From the NCBI GenBank assembly GCA_964635875.1, contig CAZWRK010000003.1, positions 18,578 through 82,577 of the forward strand: a stretch of 64,000 bases of DNA, in the 5' to 3' direction. The position numbers and the translations under genes are program-made. The notes under the pieces are model-generated. The model saw only the letters and a program-made list of their open reading frames with translations. It did no database searches and was not told where the DNA came from. The stretch is from CAZWRK01 sp964635875 (GTDB lineage: Bacteria; Pseudomonadota; Gammaproteobacteria; Burkholderiales; Aquaspirillaceae). Shown here in pieces: positions 49,764 through 57,194 of the stretch; the stretch's first letter is position 1; every line of letters starts with the position of its first letter.

Positions 49764-51128
49764 CTACGAAATACTTAGTCTTGCTAAAAGTGGCTTAAAC
49801 TTATCGAGGTACTCGTTAAGCTCTCTGCCGGAAATAGTATTCGTTTCTGGCACAAGCATTTTCTGCAAGAACTCTCTTGGATTACCACCAGCTTCGGTTT
49901 GCGCAGATTCGACTGCAACTTTATTTTTTGCAAGCAAGCCTGCAAGCGTTTCCAGCAGATTATCAAATTCCATTCTGCTGAGAGTTACAGCGTACAACCG
50001 GTAATCTTCAAACGCTGCATACGCAAACGGAAAAAGCGTTTTCACAATTTCTGCAAAAGCCTGGGCATAAGCCCTGACTTCTAATTGTGCTTCTGGCGCT
50101 AAACGCAATTTCAGAAAATGGAAGATGTTGTGAACATCTGCCTTCCAGACCACTTCTGTAAATGTCGATAGCGGCAAATCGCGGCGAGCTTGTTCTCTCG
50201 CAACATTAGCTTGCAGCAAAAAATTGTAGAAGGCACGAGACTGCTTGTGATGGCTTAACTCCAGTGATGATAAGCAGTCTTGCAGCACCGAGTAATCGTG
50301 AGTAGCACCAGACTCCACTGGTAAGCCTTTGGTTTCCAAAAAGCTTTTCCAAAGCGAATACACAATTTGTGCATCAGTGCCTTCAATAAGCTCAGAGCCA
50401 AAGAAAGTGCAGCCGCGAAAGGGCGAATCTGGCGGGCTAGCGTCTTCTCTAGCTAAGGCAGCTTGTAAATACCGGGGACTAATAGTGAGGTTATGTCTCA
50501 GCCTCTCGATAAATATATTAGTCAAGTACTCCGGGAACTGTAGTTCTAGTACTGGGCCGCCGTCATCGCGGTCATCTTCAAGATAGCGCTGAAACTCATT
50601 TAAAAGCTCTTCGGGCCACTTGTCTAAAAACCCGGCGCTACCTTGTCGATTACTGGCAGCTTGCTGCCGCCACTCCCCTGCTGGCACTTCGCTGGTGTCG
50701 TCAATAGCTGGCGAGTAACGAGTCGAATACTCGTTAACATTAAATGTGCGATGTCGCACCATCTGCCGCCAAGTATCCATTGGCACGCGCATTTTGACCA
50801 CGACTTCGCCAAACTCAAAAGGTGAAGTGTGAACATGCCGCATTAGATGTCGCAACAACTTGACGTCATCTTCCGGCTTGCGCTTACCGCTAGTATATTC
50901 AGTAAGGTCTAACTTACCTGCCGTGAGTCGCGCAGTATCGGCGATTGATTTATCGCTGCCAAGTACGTCGCAAAAACGTATAAACCCACCCTCGGGGATG
51001 CCTGGGTGGGTAGTATGGTCAAACTTGGTATCTCGCAGCTTGGCAATATCTTTAAGCGTTACCGTCAGCGACAATTTCTTGGCTCGCATCGGCGGAAGCG
51101 CTGCTGTCTTTTTGGTCTTCGTCGGCAT
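49764..51128 (-). CDS. thyX: Flavin-dependent thymidylate synthase, extended form
   Basis: A 454-aa ThyX, making dTMP from dUMP with FAD and methylene-tetrahydrofolate. SD AGGAA. The signature RHRx7S is at 125-135 (RHRTFNVNEYSTRY), preceded by HVHTSPFEF (98-106) and followed by the C-terminal REQARRDLP and WKADVHNIFHFLKLR. Typical ThyX is 220-250 aa; the extra length is an N-terminal ~50 residues, an insertion of about 100 residues between the two motif groups, and a C-terminal extension. The N-terminus has a basic tail (KTKKTAA...RAKKLSLTVTLK). Confidence 0.92.
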   Translation of the reverse strand: MPTKTKKTAALPPMRAKKLSLTVTLKDIAKLRDTKFDHTTHPGIPEGGFIRFCDVLGSDKSIADTARLTAGKLDLTEYTSGKRKPEDDVKLLRHLMRHVHTSPFEFGEVVVKMRVPMDTWRQMVRHRTFNVNEYSTRYSPAIDDTSEVPAGEWRQQAASNRQGSAGFLDKWPEELLNEFQRYLEDDRDDGGPVLELQFPEYLTNIFIERLRHNLTISPRYLQAALAREDASPPDSPFRGCTFFGSELIEGTDAQIVYSLWKSFLETKGLPVESGATHDYSVLQDCLSSLELSHHKQSRAFYNFLLQANVAREQARRDLPLSTFTEVVWKADVHNIFHFLKLRLAPEAQLEVRAYAQAFAEIVKTLFPFAYAAFEDYRLYAVTLSRMEFDNLLETLAGLLAKNKVAVESAQTEAGGNPREFLQKMLVPETNTISGRELNEYLDKFKPLLARLSIS

Positions 51129-51570
51129 TGACTGTTTCCTGTTGTGACATTGTTTCAGTGTTTAGCTGGATCGTCTTTACCGCGTCAATCAGCTTGTCGC
51201 GGTGCGATTCTACAAGAATAGACAGCACTACTCCTACGTCGATGCTTTGATCTAGCTCGGCAGCAACGAGTAGTTCTTTAAATACGCGCTGCTCGTTTGT
51301 ATCGACCTCAGTTTCTGTTGCAACTGACGCGTGTTTGCGGCAAGAACTAGAAGCCTCGGATTTAAATGGCAACGCTTGAATTAGCGTGCAGCGTCCGACT
51401 AGGCTATTGGATCGCGTATGTTCCCAGTGTCGGCAGTTGCCGCACGTAGCAGCTTTTTTTGAGAAGCCGATTTGCTGCTTTAAGAAGTTGAGTAGTAGTA
51501 CACCTGACGGCAATGCTGGTTGCGGCTTGTTACCATTAACTACTCGAACGTCACCAAATTCATTGCTCAT
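51052..51570 (-). CDS. Unknown protein with zinc-knuckle (172 aa)
   Basis: Contains ATCGNCRHWEHTRSN...GRCTLI...SSCRKH (about 40-82), four cysteines that could bind zinc in the manner of small phage knuckle proteins. C-terminus Ser/Asp/Glu-rich (DEDQKDSSASADASQ). Overlaps the ThyX start by 77 nt. Function unknown. Confidence 0.7.
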   Translation of the reverse strand: MSNEFGDVRVVNGNKPQPALPSGVLLLNFLKQQIGFSKKAATCGNCRHWEHTRSNSLVGRCTLIQALPFKSEASSSCRKHASVATETEVDTNEQRVFKELLVAAELDQSIDVGVVLSILVESHRDKLIDAVKTIQLNTETMSQQETVNADEDQKDSSASADASQEIVADGNA

Positions 51571-51848
51571 TCTGGCCTCGTAGCATTTTTCTTAGCGGAT
51601 TTCTTTTTTGATTCCGACGCTATTGTTCTTTGCTCGGTTACGAACCGCTGAATGCTGGCTAGATAGCGCACTTGTTTGGTCGAGAAGCGCATCGTGCTTT
51701 CAACGCTATTGAGTAACGATACTAGCGTACCTCTAGTCTCTTGCAGTTTCATACGATTAAACTGCTCTGACTTAACTTTGGCAGTTAAGAGCTTATCTGT
51801 AGTTTCTATGAGAGACTTGAGTTTGTGAATTGCGTCTTCTACATCCAT
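51567..51848 (-). CDS. Small helical basic-tailed protein (93 aa)
   Basis: ATGA overlap with the next gene. Long helix (DAIHKLKSLIETTDKLLTAK...), then a basic end (SKKKSAKKNATRPE). Probably a coiled coil. No family. Confidence 0.7.
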   Translation of the reverse strand: MDVEDAIHKLKSLIETTDKLLTAKVKSEQFNRMKLQETRGTLVSLLNSVESTMRFSTKQVRYLASIQRFVTEQRTIASESKKKSAKKNATRPE

Positions 51849-51855
51849 CAGTTTG

Positions 51856-52167
51856 TTAGTGCCTTTTTCGTCTCGAATAATTTACGGCTTTAGGCCCGTG
51901 CGGGCTCATCTTGGTCGCATTGTCTAGGTACTGGCATGTGGCCGTAAGTTTTGCGATGCTCGTCACCATTGCCGCCAGCCTGCAACTAAGCTCCTTGTTT
52001 TTAGCCATGACTTCCACACACATGTTGGCTAGTTCATTTAGCTTGTCAGCTTGAACAGCTGCTGTGGATTTTAGCTGACGGCACTCTTTGTCTAGCGCTT
52101 CTACTGACAACTCTAGATTTGCTAGCCGAGTTGTTAGCGCGATGTTATCAGTCGACTCTAGGCCCAT
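51856..52167 (-). CDS. Small coiled-coil protein (103 aa)
   Basis: Heptad-like leucines over most of its length (LANLELSVEALDKECRQLKS), basic C-terminus (NYSRRKRH). Starts 1 nt after the RNase H-like stop. Function unknown. Confidence 0.7.
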   Translation of the reverse strand: MGLESTDNIALTTRLANLELSVEALDKECRQLKSTAAVQADKLNELANMCVEVMAKNKELSCRLAAMVTSIAKLTATCQYLDNATKMSPHGPKAVNYSRRKRH

Positions 52168-52168
52168 G

Positions 52169-52783
52169 TCACTCGTTCCAATCAGTTGGGAGTTCGGCTG
52201 GAAATTTATTGGCTATCATCTTACGGAGCATGTTTGCTGTGTTGTGGCTAAACACGCTCGACGGTAGCTGATTACGACCAATATGCCGTGGGTGAAAAAT
52301 TATGCCTTGCCGTCGGCAGCCTAGTAGTCCTAGCCAGATTGGCAGGTTTGTACTTTGACCAGTCGCCCATACAGTACCACCATCTTCGGCAGAGTCGCTT
52401 AGTTTCTTTAAGCCATTAACAACGTAGGTACTGTCGCTGATTACGTATAGGTTAAAGCCTAGCTCTTTGACACCGTAATCATTGTTGGCAAGAAACATAG
52501 CGGCTTGAAACACTGCCATTAGCTCGGCTACGTTATTTGTGCCGCCGGTTAGGCAGCCGCCTATAGGCATTGGGTCTTGCTCTGACTTTAGAAATAACGT
52601 ACCAGCCCAACCTACGGTCTTATCATAGGTTGTACCCGAGCCATCTGTCGAAAGTATCGCATCCCAATTCTTGTCGATCTTGAAAAACCGACGAAAGCTG
52701 AGAAACGTCGTGATGTCTTCAGTGGTCTTTGGCATTATCTTTAGCGTTGCTGCTGGCTTCTTGCCCAGTACACGTTTGCTCAT
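52169..52783 (-). CDS. RNase HI-like protein, last catalytic Asp replaced
   Basis: A 204-aa protein. The RNase H fold residues Asp47 (STDGSG), Glu87 (NNVAELMA) and Asp117 (VISDSTYVV) are in place. The fourth site, usually Asp in 'HN..AD', reads HNTANML (Asn184). Removal of RNA primers or R-loops would be its role; the Asn could lower activity. It starts with a basic tail (MSKRVLGKKPAATLKIM). Confidence 0.8.
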   Translation of the reverse strand: MSKRVLGKKPAATLKIMPKTTEDITTFLSFRRFFKIDKNWDAILSTDGSGTTYDKTVGWAGTLFLKSEQDPMPIGGCLTGGTNNVAELMAVFQAAMFLANNDYGVKELGFNLYVISDSTYVVNGLKKLSDSAEDGGTVWATGQSTNLPIWLGLLGCRRQGIIFHPRHIGRNQLPSSVFSHNTANMLRKMIANKFPAELPTDWNE

Positions 52784-53183
52784 GTGCTTGTTGCTTTGCT
52801 TCTAACTCAGCTTTCTGCTGTGCGTGTATACTGGCTAGTTGCTGCTTTCGATTCTCTATCACCAGCTCTGCCAGCAGTTTTTCGCTGTTGTTTTTCAACA
52901 TGACAAAAAACTGATTCTGTAACCCGACTGTCAGTTGCGATAGACCAATTAACTCTTGTCGGTGTGCCGCGTTTAACGTAACAACATTTTCTGGATTTCG
53001 CACATCACCGGCGCCGCGTACACCGACAATACCTGTAGGACTTTTGGTTGAGTCCAGAGGTATAACCCCGATAAGAATACTGGCTGCATCTAGTTCATCT
53101 AGTAGTGTTGCTAGTACCTGCCATAAAAACTTTTCGCGGTTAACTTCGGCTAGATGCTCTAACTCCTGCTCTGACTCATTCAT
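52719..53183 (-). CDS. Unknown protein (154 aa)
   Basis: SD GGAG. Helical and polar; C-terminus rich in Gln, Ala and Glu (QQKAELEAKQQAHEQ). A strand-rich centre (ILIGVIPLDSTKSPTGIVGV). Overlaps the RNase H-like start by 65 nt. No family recognised. Confidence 0.65.
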   Translation of the reverse strand: MNESEQELEHLAEVNREKFLWQVLATLLDELDAASILIGVIPLDSTKSPTGIVGVRGAGDVRNPENVVTLNAAHRQELIGLSQLTVGLQNQFFVMLKNNSEKLLAELVIENRKQQLASIHAQQKAELEAKQQAHEQTCTGQEASSNAKDNAKDH

Positions 53184-53640
53184 CTTGTTCTGTCTCCTGG
53201 AAGTTAGCTACTTGATCGAACGAGTCAATCATGTCGTCCAACGCCATTAAAACTAGCTGAGTAGCTTTGTACAGCAGCTCAATGCACAGACTGATTGCCA
53301 GTCCTACTATTGCAATCTCTGACGCTGCAAGCAATAGCGGCAAAGTAGGCAGATAGCCTAGTTGATTTACGAGTTGTAGCAAACTGTATTTTGTTGCTAC
53401 GACGTAAACCATTTGTAGCATAGCCAATAGCCAACCAATATGCACTGACAAACAGTGCGGGCACTGAGATAGCTCAGCGACTTTTTCGCCGAGTCCGAGT
53501 AGACGACTTTCGTCTAGCAGTTTTAGTTGCTCTCGCATATCCTCCATTATGCGACCGTGTAACCAAATCCGAAGTACTGCTACCCCGGTTATCGACAGTA
53601 TGAGTATGTTTAGAAACGTTAGGTTTGGTATTAGCAGCAT
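53176..53640 (-). CDS. Membrane protein, DUF1360-like
   Basis: 154 aa from ATG 53640 (GGAG, 9 nt; the frame also opens at TTG 53649). Three membrane spans: about 5-24, 80-102 and 110-135 of the product. Between the first two is ELSQCPHCLSVHIGW, similar to the conserved Cys motif of phage DUF1360 proteins. Function unknown. It overlaps the 90-aa gene by 167 nt. Confidence 0.7.
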   Translation of the reverse strand: MLLIPNLTFLNILILSITGVAVLRIWLHGRIMEDMREQLKLLDESRLLGLGEKVAELSQCPHCLSVHIGWLLAMLQMVYVVATKYSLLQLVNQLGYLPTLPLLLAASEIAIVGLAISLCIELLYKATQLVLMALDDMIDSFDQVANFQETEQDE

Positions 53641-53746
53641 ACGCTGCAACTCCTATTAGCGATAGCAGTACGAATAGCGCGCACCACTCTCCACAAAATC
53701 CAAGAGCTATAACCGCACAGACAACACCGGCTTTTAGCGTATGCAT
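53474..53746 (-). CDS. Small membrane protein with basic tail (90 aa)
   Basis: TAATG overlap with the 63-aa gene. Two close hydrophobic stretches (about 5-18 and 21-38) followed by a soluble Ser/Thr/Arg-rich tail (ATKTARRKSSTRTRRKSR) that lies, out of frame, within the three-span membrane gene. The basic tail may be real or may simply be read-through of the other frame. Confidence 0.5.
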   Translation of the reverse strand: MHTLKAGVVCAVIALGFCGEWCALFVLLSLIGVAAYAANTKPNVSKHTHTVDNRGSSTSDLVTRSHNGGYARATKTARRKSSTRTRRKSR

Positions 53747-53937
53747 TAGAGCAATCCAGTTAGTTTTTTCTCAACAGCACCGTAATATGCGTCACGAGTT
53801 ACTTTGACGAAAAACGGCAGCATAAAGACTGGATTAAAATACACTATCGAAGCTACTACAGACAGAATTACTCCAACTGTAAGTAACAAGGGTCCGGTGC
53901 TCTTACCTATGCGAAGTAGCTTAAGGATTAATTTCAT
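53746..53937 (-). CDS. Small membrane protein (63 aa)
   Basis: SD AAGG. One or two hydrophobic stretches (about 15-34 and 36-45), positively charged N-terminus. Together with the next two genes it forms a run of membrane proteins just before the terminase; a lysis module (holin/spanin-like) is possible but no lysin gene is seen nearby. Confidence 0.65.
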   Translation of the reverse strand: MKLILKLLRIGKSTGPLLLTVGVILSVVASIVYFNPVFMLPFFVKVTRDAYYGAVEKKLTGLL

Positions 53938-54153
53938 TTATTCACCTTTAGGTGGCCACTCCTCTGTGTAAGCTCGATCTGGCGGCGGGTCGCCGTCTAG
54001 ACCGTATTGCGTATCTGGAAGTGGCAGCGGTGTACTTAATTTAAGGTCATGTACTAGCCAGCTATCCGGCTCTATGGCCGGTTGTGGCTGTAAATGAGCG
54101 TCTAAGACGCCAATACGTTTTAGAAATTCCGTCCCGCGTAACGTGTGGAACAT
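53938..54153 (-). CDS. Small Pro-rich soluble protein (71 aa)
   Basis: SD GGAGAA. Pro/Asp-rich (LSTPLPLPDTQYGLDGDPPP). It is the first minus-strand gene left of the terminase, read divergently from it. No family. Confidence 0.65.
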   Translation of the reverse strand: MFHTLRGTEFLKRIGVLDAHLQPQPAIEPDSWLVHDLKLSTPLPLPDTQYGLDGDPPPDRAYTEEWPPKGE

Positions 54154-54243
54154 TTTAGCTTCTCCATTGTGTTTGCTTAGTTACGGTGGTACTATATTGT
54201 ACTTAGTTTTAGCGCAAACAACTATCGAGAAGGATAATTACAA
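54154..54243. promoter_or_regulatory. Divergent promoter region
   Basis: 90 bp between the divergent 71-aa and terminase genes. On the plus strand a -10-like TATATT (GTACTATATTGTAC, itself an imperfect palindrome) lies about 40 nt before the ATG. SD AAGGA precedes the terminase start. No clear -35. Confidence 0.5.
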
Positions 54244-56121
54244 ATGCCTATTAACGATACGGAAGACGCACGAAAAGCCCTGAAGGCTTTAAAGACGAAA
54301 CTAGAGCGTGATGGTCGCGGCAAAGATTTTATGGCAGTTGTAGACCAGATAAATACAAATGGTCTACCTACACTAGTGCCGCTACTGAAGTCCATGCTCC
54401 AACTTAAAGGTAAGCCATTTTCGCTTGACCGACATTTTCCATTCGAGCCGTTTTATAAAACGGTTATGCCTAAAAAGGTCGTTCTTATTTCAGGACGACA
54501 GGTTGCGAAATCGACCTCGCTTGCTGCGCAAGGTATTTTGACTTCAAACGGTATTCCTTACTTCAACACGCTGTACCTTACACCGCTTTACGAAATGGTG
54601 CGGCGTTTTAGTAACAACTACGTTAAAGGCTTTATTGAGCAGTCGCCTTTTCGTAAGTTATGGACTACGTCTAAGCACAGCGCTAGCGTTTTGCAACGGT
54701 CTTTTCGTAATTGCAGTACGATGTATTTCTCGTACGCTTTTATGGATGCTGACCGTACGCGCGGTATCAACGCTGACCGCCTATCTATTGACGAAGTACA
54801 GGACTTCGACTCTACGTTCCTGCCTATTGTGCAAGAAACACTGTCAGGCTCAATGTGGGGTTTGCATCAGTATGCTGGCACGCCAAAGACACGAAACAAC
54901 ACACTCCAGCGATTGTTTGAGCAATCGTCACAAGCCGAGTGGATGGTTCCGTGCTTTAACTGCAAGAAAGAGAACTACGCTACACTTGAGTTAGACTTAG
55001 ACGCCATGATAGGCCCGTGGCGATCAGATATTAGCGTAAAGAATCCCGGCGTCATTTGCGCTAGATGCCAGTTTCCAGTCGACCCGTCTAAAGGTAGATG
55101 GGTGCATAAGCATGGTCATTTAATAGACGAGTTTGCGGGTTACCACATTCCGCAGATCATTATGCCTATGCACTATGGCGACCCAGATAAATGGGCTACG
55201 CTGTTGATGAAGCGTGAGGGTAAGTTCAACACCGGCGTTAACGTTTTTTACAACGAAGTTTGCGGTGTATCTTACGACGCAAGTTCTAAACTGGTTAGCG
55301 AGACGGAGCTTCGAGCAGCTGCAATATTGCCGTGGAAAAACGACATCAATGAAGCTATGCAGCAGCTTAAGAACTACGAACTAGTCATTCTAGTTGCAGA
55401 CTGGGGTGGCGGCGGTACTCACGGTGGCAAACAGGTAGTCAGCTGGACCGTGTATACTGTGATGGGGTGGAAGAGTGACGGTAGTATCGACGTCATTTAC
55501 TCGCATAGGTCATTAACGCCGCACGACCAAGACAGAGAAGGTCGTTTGCTTTGCGAGTTTATTAACAAGTTTAAACCACGTTATTTTGTGCACGACTTTA
55601 ACGGGGCCGGCAGATACCGCGAGCAAATCGCGATAAATGCCGGTTACCCGTTACATCGTGTTATCCCAATGTGGTACGTGCCGTCAATGAGTCAGAACAT
55701 TATTAAGTTTGTACCTCTATCTGAGAACAACGCACGAGAACACTTCCGCTTAGACAAGGCTAGAAGTCTTTTGCTAACGTGCGCTGCTATTCGCCGCAAA
55801 AACATCCGGTTTTTTGAGTATGACAATTACGGACCGGAAAACCCTGGCGTGATAGAAGACTTTTTGGCTCTGATCGAAGACAAAATTGACTCCCGCATGG
55901 GTCGCGATATTTACACAATCATCAGGGATCAAGGGCACTCTGACGACTTCGCGCATACGGTTAACATGGGTACTGCATTCTTCTGGGAGCACTATAAAGC
56001 GTGGCCCAACGTGTCTGAGGCCGACCGATACGGTATATCAGAAGATTTGTTAGAGCAACTTTCGCCTAGCCAGCCTACGTGGGCTGATGACAGCGACTAC
56101 CCAACATGGGATAACTTATAA
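54244..56121 (+). CDS. Terminase large subunit
   Basis: A 625-aa DNA-packaging motor. ATPase: Walker A GRQVAKST (84-91, with Ala before Lys) and Walker B ADRLSIDEVQDF (Asp183-Glu184). A pair of CxxC knuckles follows (237/240 and 272/275). The RNase H-like nuclease has ILVADWGGGG (Asp386), YFVHDFNGAG (Asp451) and a late DDFAH. SD AAGGA. It is the only large packaging gene, and the small subunit is not identified. It sits on the plus strand while the portal is on the minus strand. Confidence 0.9.
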   Translation: MPINDTEDARKALKALKTKLERDGRGKDFMAVVDQINTNGLPTLVPLLKSMLQLKGKPFSLDRHFPFEPFYKTVMPKKVVLISGRQVAKSTSLAAQGILTSNGIPYFNTLYLTPLYEMVRRFSNNYVKGFIEQSPFRKLWTTSKHSASVLQRSFRNCSTMYFSYAFMDADRTRGINADRLSIDEVQDFDSTFLPIVQETLSGSMWGLHQYAGTPKTRNNTLQRLFEQSSQAEWMVPCFNCKKENYATLELDLDAMIGPWRSDISVKNPGVICARCQFPVDPSKGRWVHKHGHLIDEFAGYHIPQIIMPMHYGDPDKWATLLMKREGKFNTGVNVFYNEVCGVSYDASSKLVSETELRAAAILPWKNDINEAMQQLKNYELVILVADWGGGGTHGGKQVVSWTVYTVMGWKSDGSIDVIYSHRSLTPHDQDREGRLLCEFINKFKPRYFVHDFNGAGRYREQIAINAGYPLHRVIPMWYVPSMSQNIIKFVPLSENNAREHFRLDKARSLLLTCAAIRRKNIRFFEYDNYGPENPGVIEDFLALIEDKIDSRMGRDIYTIIRDQGHSDDFAHTVNMGTAFFWEHYKAWPNVSEADRYGISEDLLEQLSPSQPTWADDSDYPTWDNL

Positions 56122-56679
56122 CTAGTGAGCGGTGGTGCTAGCAGGTCGGCGAGCCGCAGGCTTTTTAGCTTGCGGCGTGCTGACTGCTTCACCGGCAGCC
56201 GGTTGTGCTTGCTTAAGCGCATTAACCGCCGTTTCTCCGAACACAATCATCAAACCGTAAGCAATAGCGCCGTCGCTAAGCGGAGCTTGATTTTCGGTTT
56301 TGCAGTGGTCGGCCATCTGCGTAAAGACAGCGGTTAACTTCAGATGTTGGGCTTCGCTGACCTGCGGACGCAACCGCAAAACCTTCTTGAGGCTGGTATT
56401 AGGATTCCAGCGCACAGTCGGATTTTCGTTTGTAGCGCGAACGCTGTTAGCAGCATCGGCGACTTTCTTGATTTGCACAAGTGTCAGCGGGGTGTGACCG
56501 CTGGGCAGCACATCAAGAATAGCGCGGAAAGCGTGAGCCAACGATTCCAGTCGGTTGCTGAGGTACCAGTTGTTGAAGCTGTTGTAAGCGCTTTCCGACA
56601 TACGCATCGACAACTTGTAAGGGAACTTCGAGTTGTCGAGGCGCTTCTTTTCGGAAACCAGCTTGTGAGTCGTAGCCAT
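56122..56679 (-). CDS. Unknown protein, perhaps ribbon-helix-helix (185 aa)
   Basis: SD AAAGGAA. Residues 20-58 (YKLSMRMSESAYNSFNNWY...) have the strand-helix-helix rhythm of RHH DNA-binding domains. The middle is helical; the C-terminus is a Pro/Ala/Lys-Arg tail (KKPAARRPASTTAH). Its stop codon abuts the terminase stop with no gap, so the two convergent transcripts must overlap. A DNA-binding role is inference. Confidence 0.65.
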   Translation of the reverse strand: MATTHKLVSEKKRLDNSKFPYKLSMRMSESAYNSFNNWYLSNRLESLAHAFRAILDVLPSGHTPLTLVQIKKVADAANSVRATNENPTVRWNPNTSLKKVLRLRPQVSEAQHLKLTAVFTQMADHCKTENQAPLSDGAIAYGLMIVFGETAVNALKQAQPAAGEAVSTPQAKKPAARRPASTTAH

Positions 56680-56795
56680 GATTTAATTCCTTTGAAAACA
56701 GTTTCACTGAAAACCACTACTGTCATACTCGTCGCGCTCCTTGATTAGCGCGCCGTCATCTAATGTATCACTACTAAGCCGGGTTGTGCTTAGAG

Positions 56796-57194
56796 TTATT
56801 CGGCATCTTCGACGTCGTCATCTTCTTCATCGTCGTCGAAGTTGTCATCTTCTTCCTCAACGAAGTCATCGTCTTCGTCATCGAAGTCGTCATCAAAATC
56901 TTCGTCATCTTCATCCTCAAACTCTTCTAGTTCGAGGTCGTCATCTTCCTCTTCGATTTCTTCCCAATCATCCTCGTCATCGAACTCGTCGGCGGTTTCG
57001 CTGTCAGGTTCTTCTTCATCGATCATGACTGGGCGATAGTCGTCATTTTCGTACAGCGCGTCACACAAATCCAGCATGTCTGTGTCGATCATAGCTTGAT
57101 CCTGAAAAAGATTATTGCCATTCAAGCAGGAGATAAAACCTTCTGAAAATAGAAAGTCTCTCGTATCGTGTAGCCAGTTATCCGACTGCGACAT
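56796..57194 (-). CDS. Strongly acidic protein (132 aa)
   Basis: Start at ATG 57194 (AAGGAG, 8 nt), not the longest frame. Residues 1-45 are a short helical region (SQSDNWLHDTRDFLFSEGF); the last ~85 are nearly all Asp/Glu. Possibly a DNA mimic or a partner of the basic-tailed proteins; no family. Confidence 0.7.
   Translation of the reverse strand: MSQSDNWLHDTRDFLFSEGFISCLNGNNLFQDQAMIDTDMLDLCDALYENDDYRPVMIDEEEPDSETADEFDDEDDWEEIEEEDDDLELEEFEDEDDEDFDDDFDDEDDDFVEEEDDNFDDDEEDDDVEDAE

Noticed and set aside
56741..57039. Plus-strand Arg/His- or Ser-rich ORFs opposite the acidic gene
   Set aside because: Pure low-complexity antisense of Asp/Glu codons; no SD.
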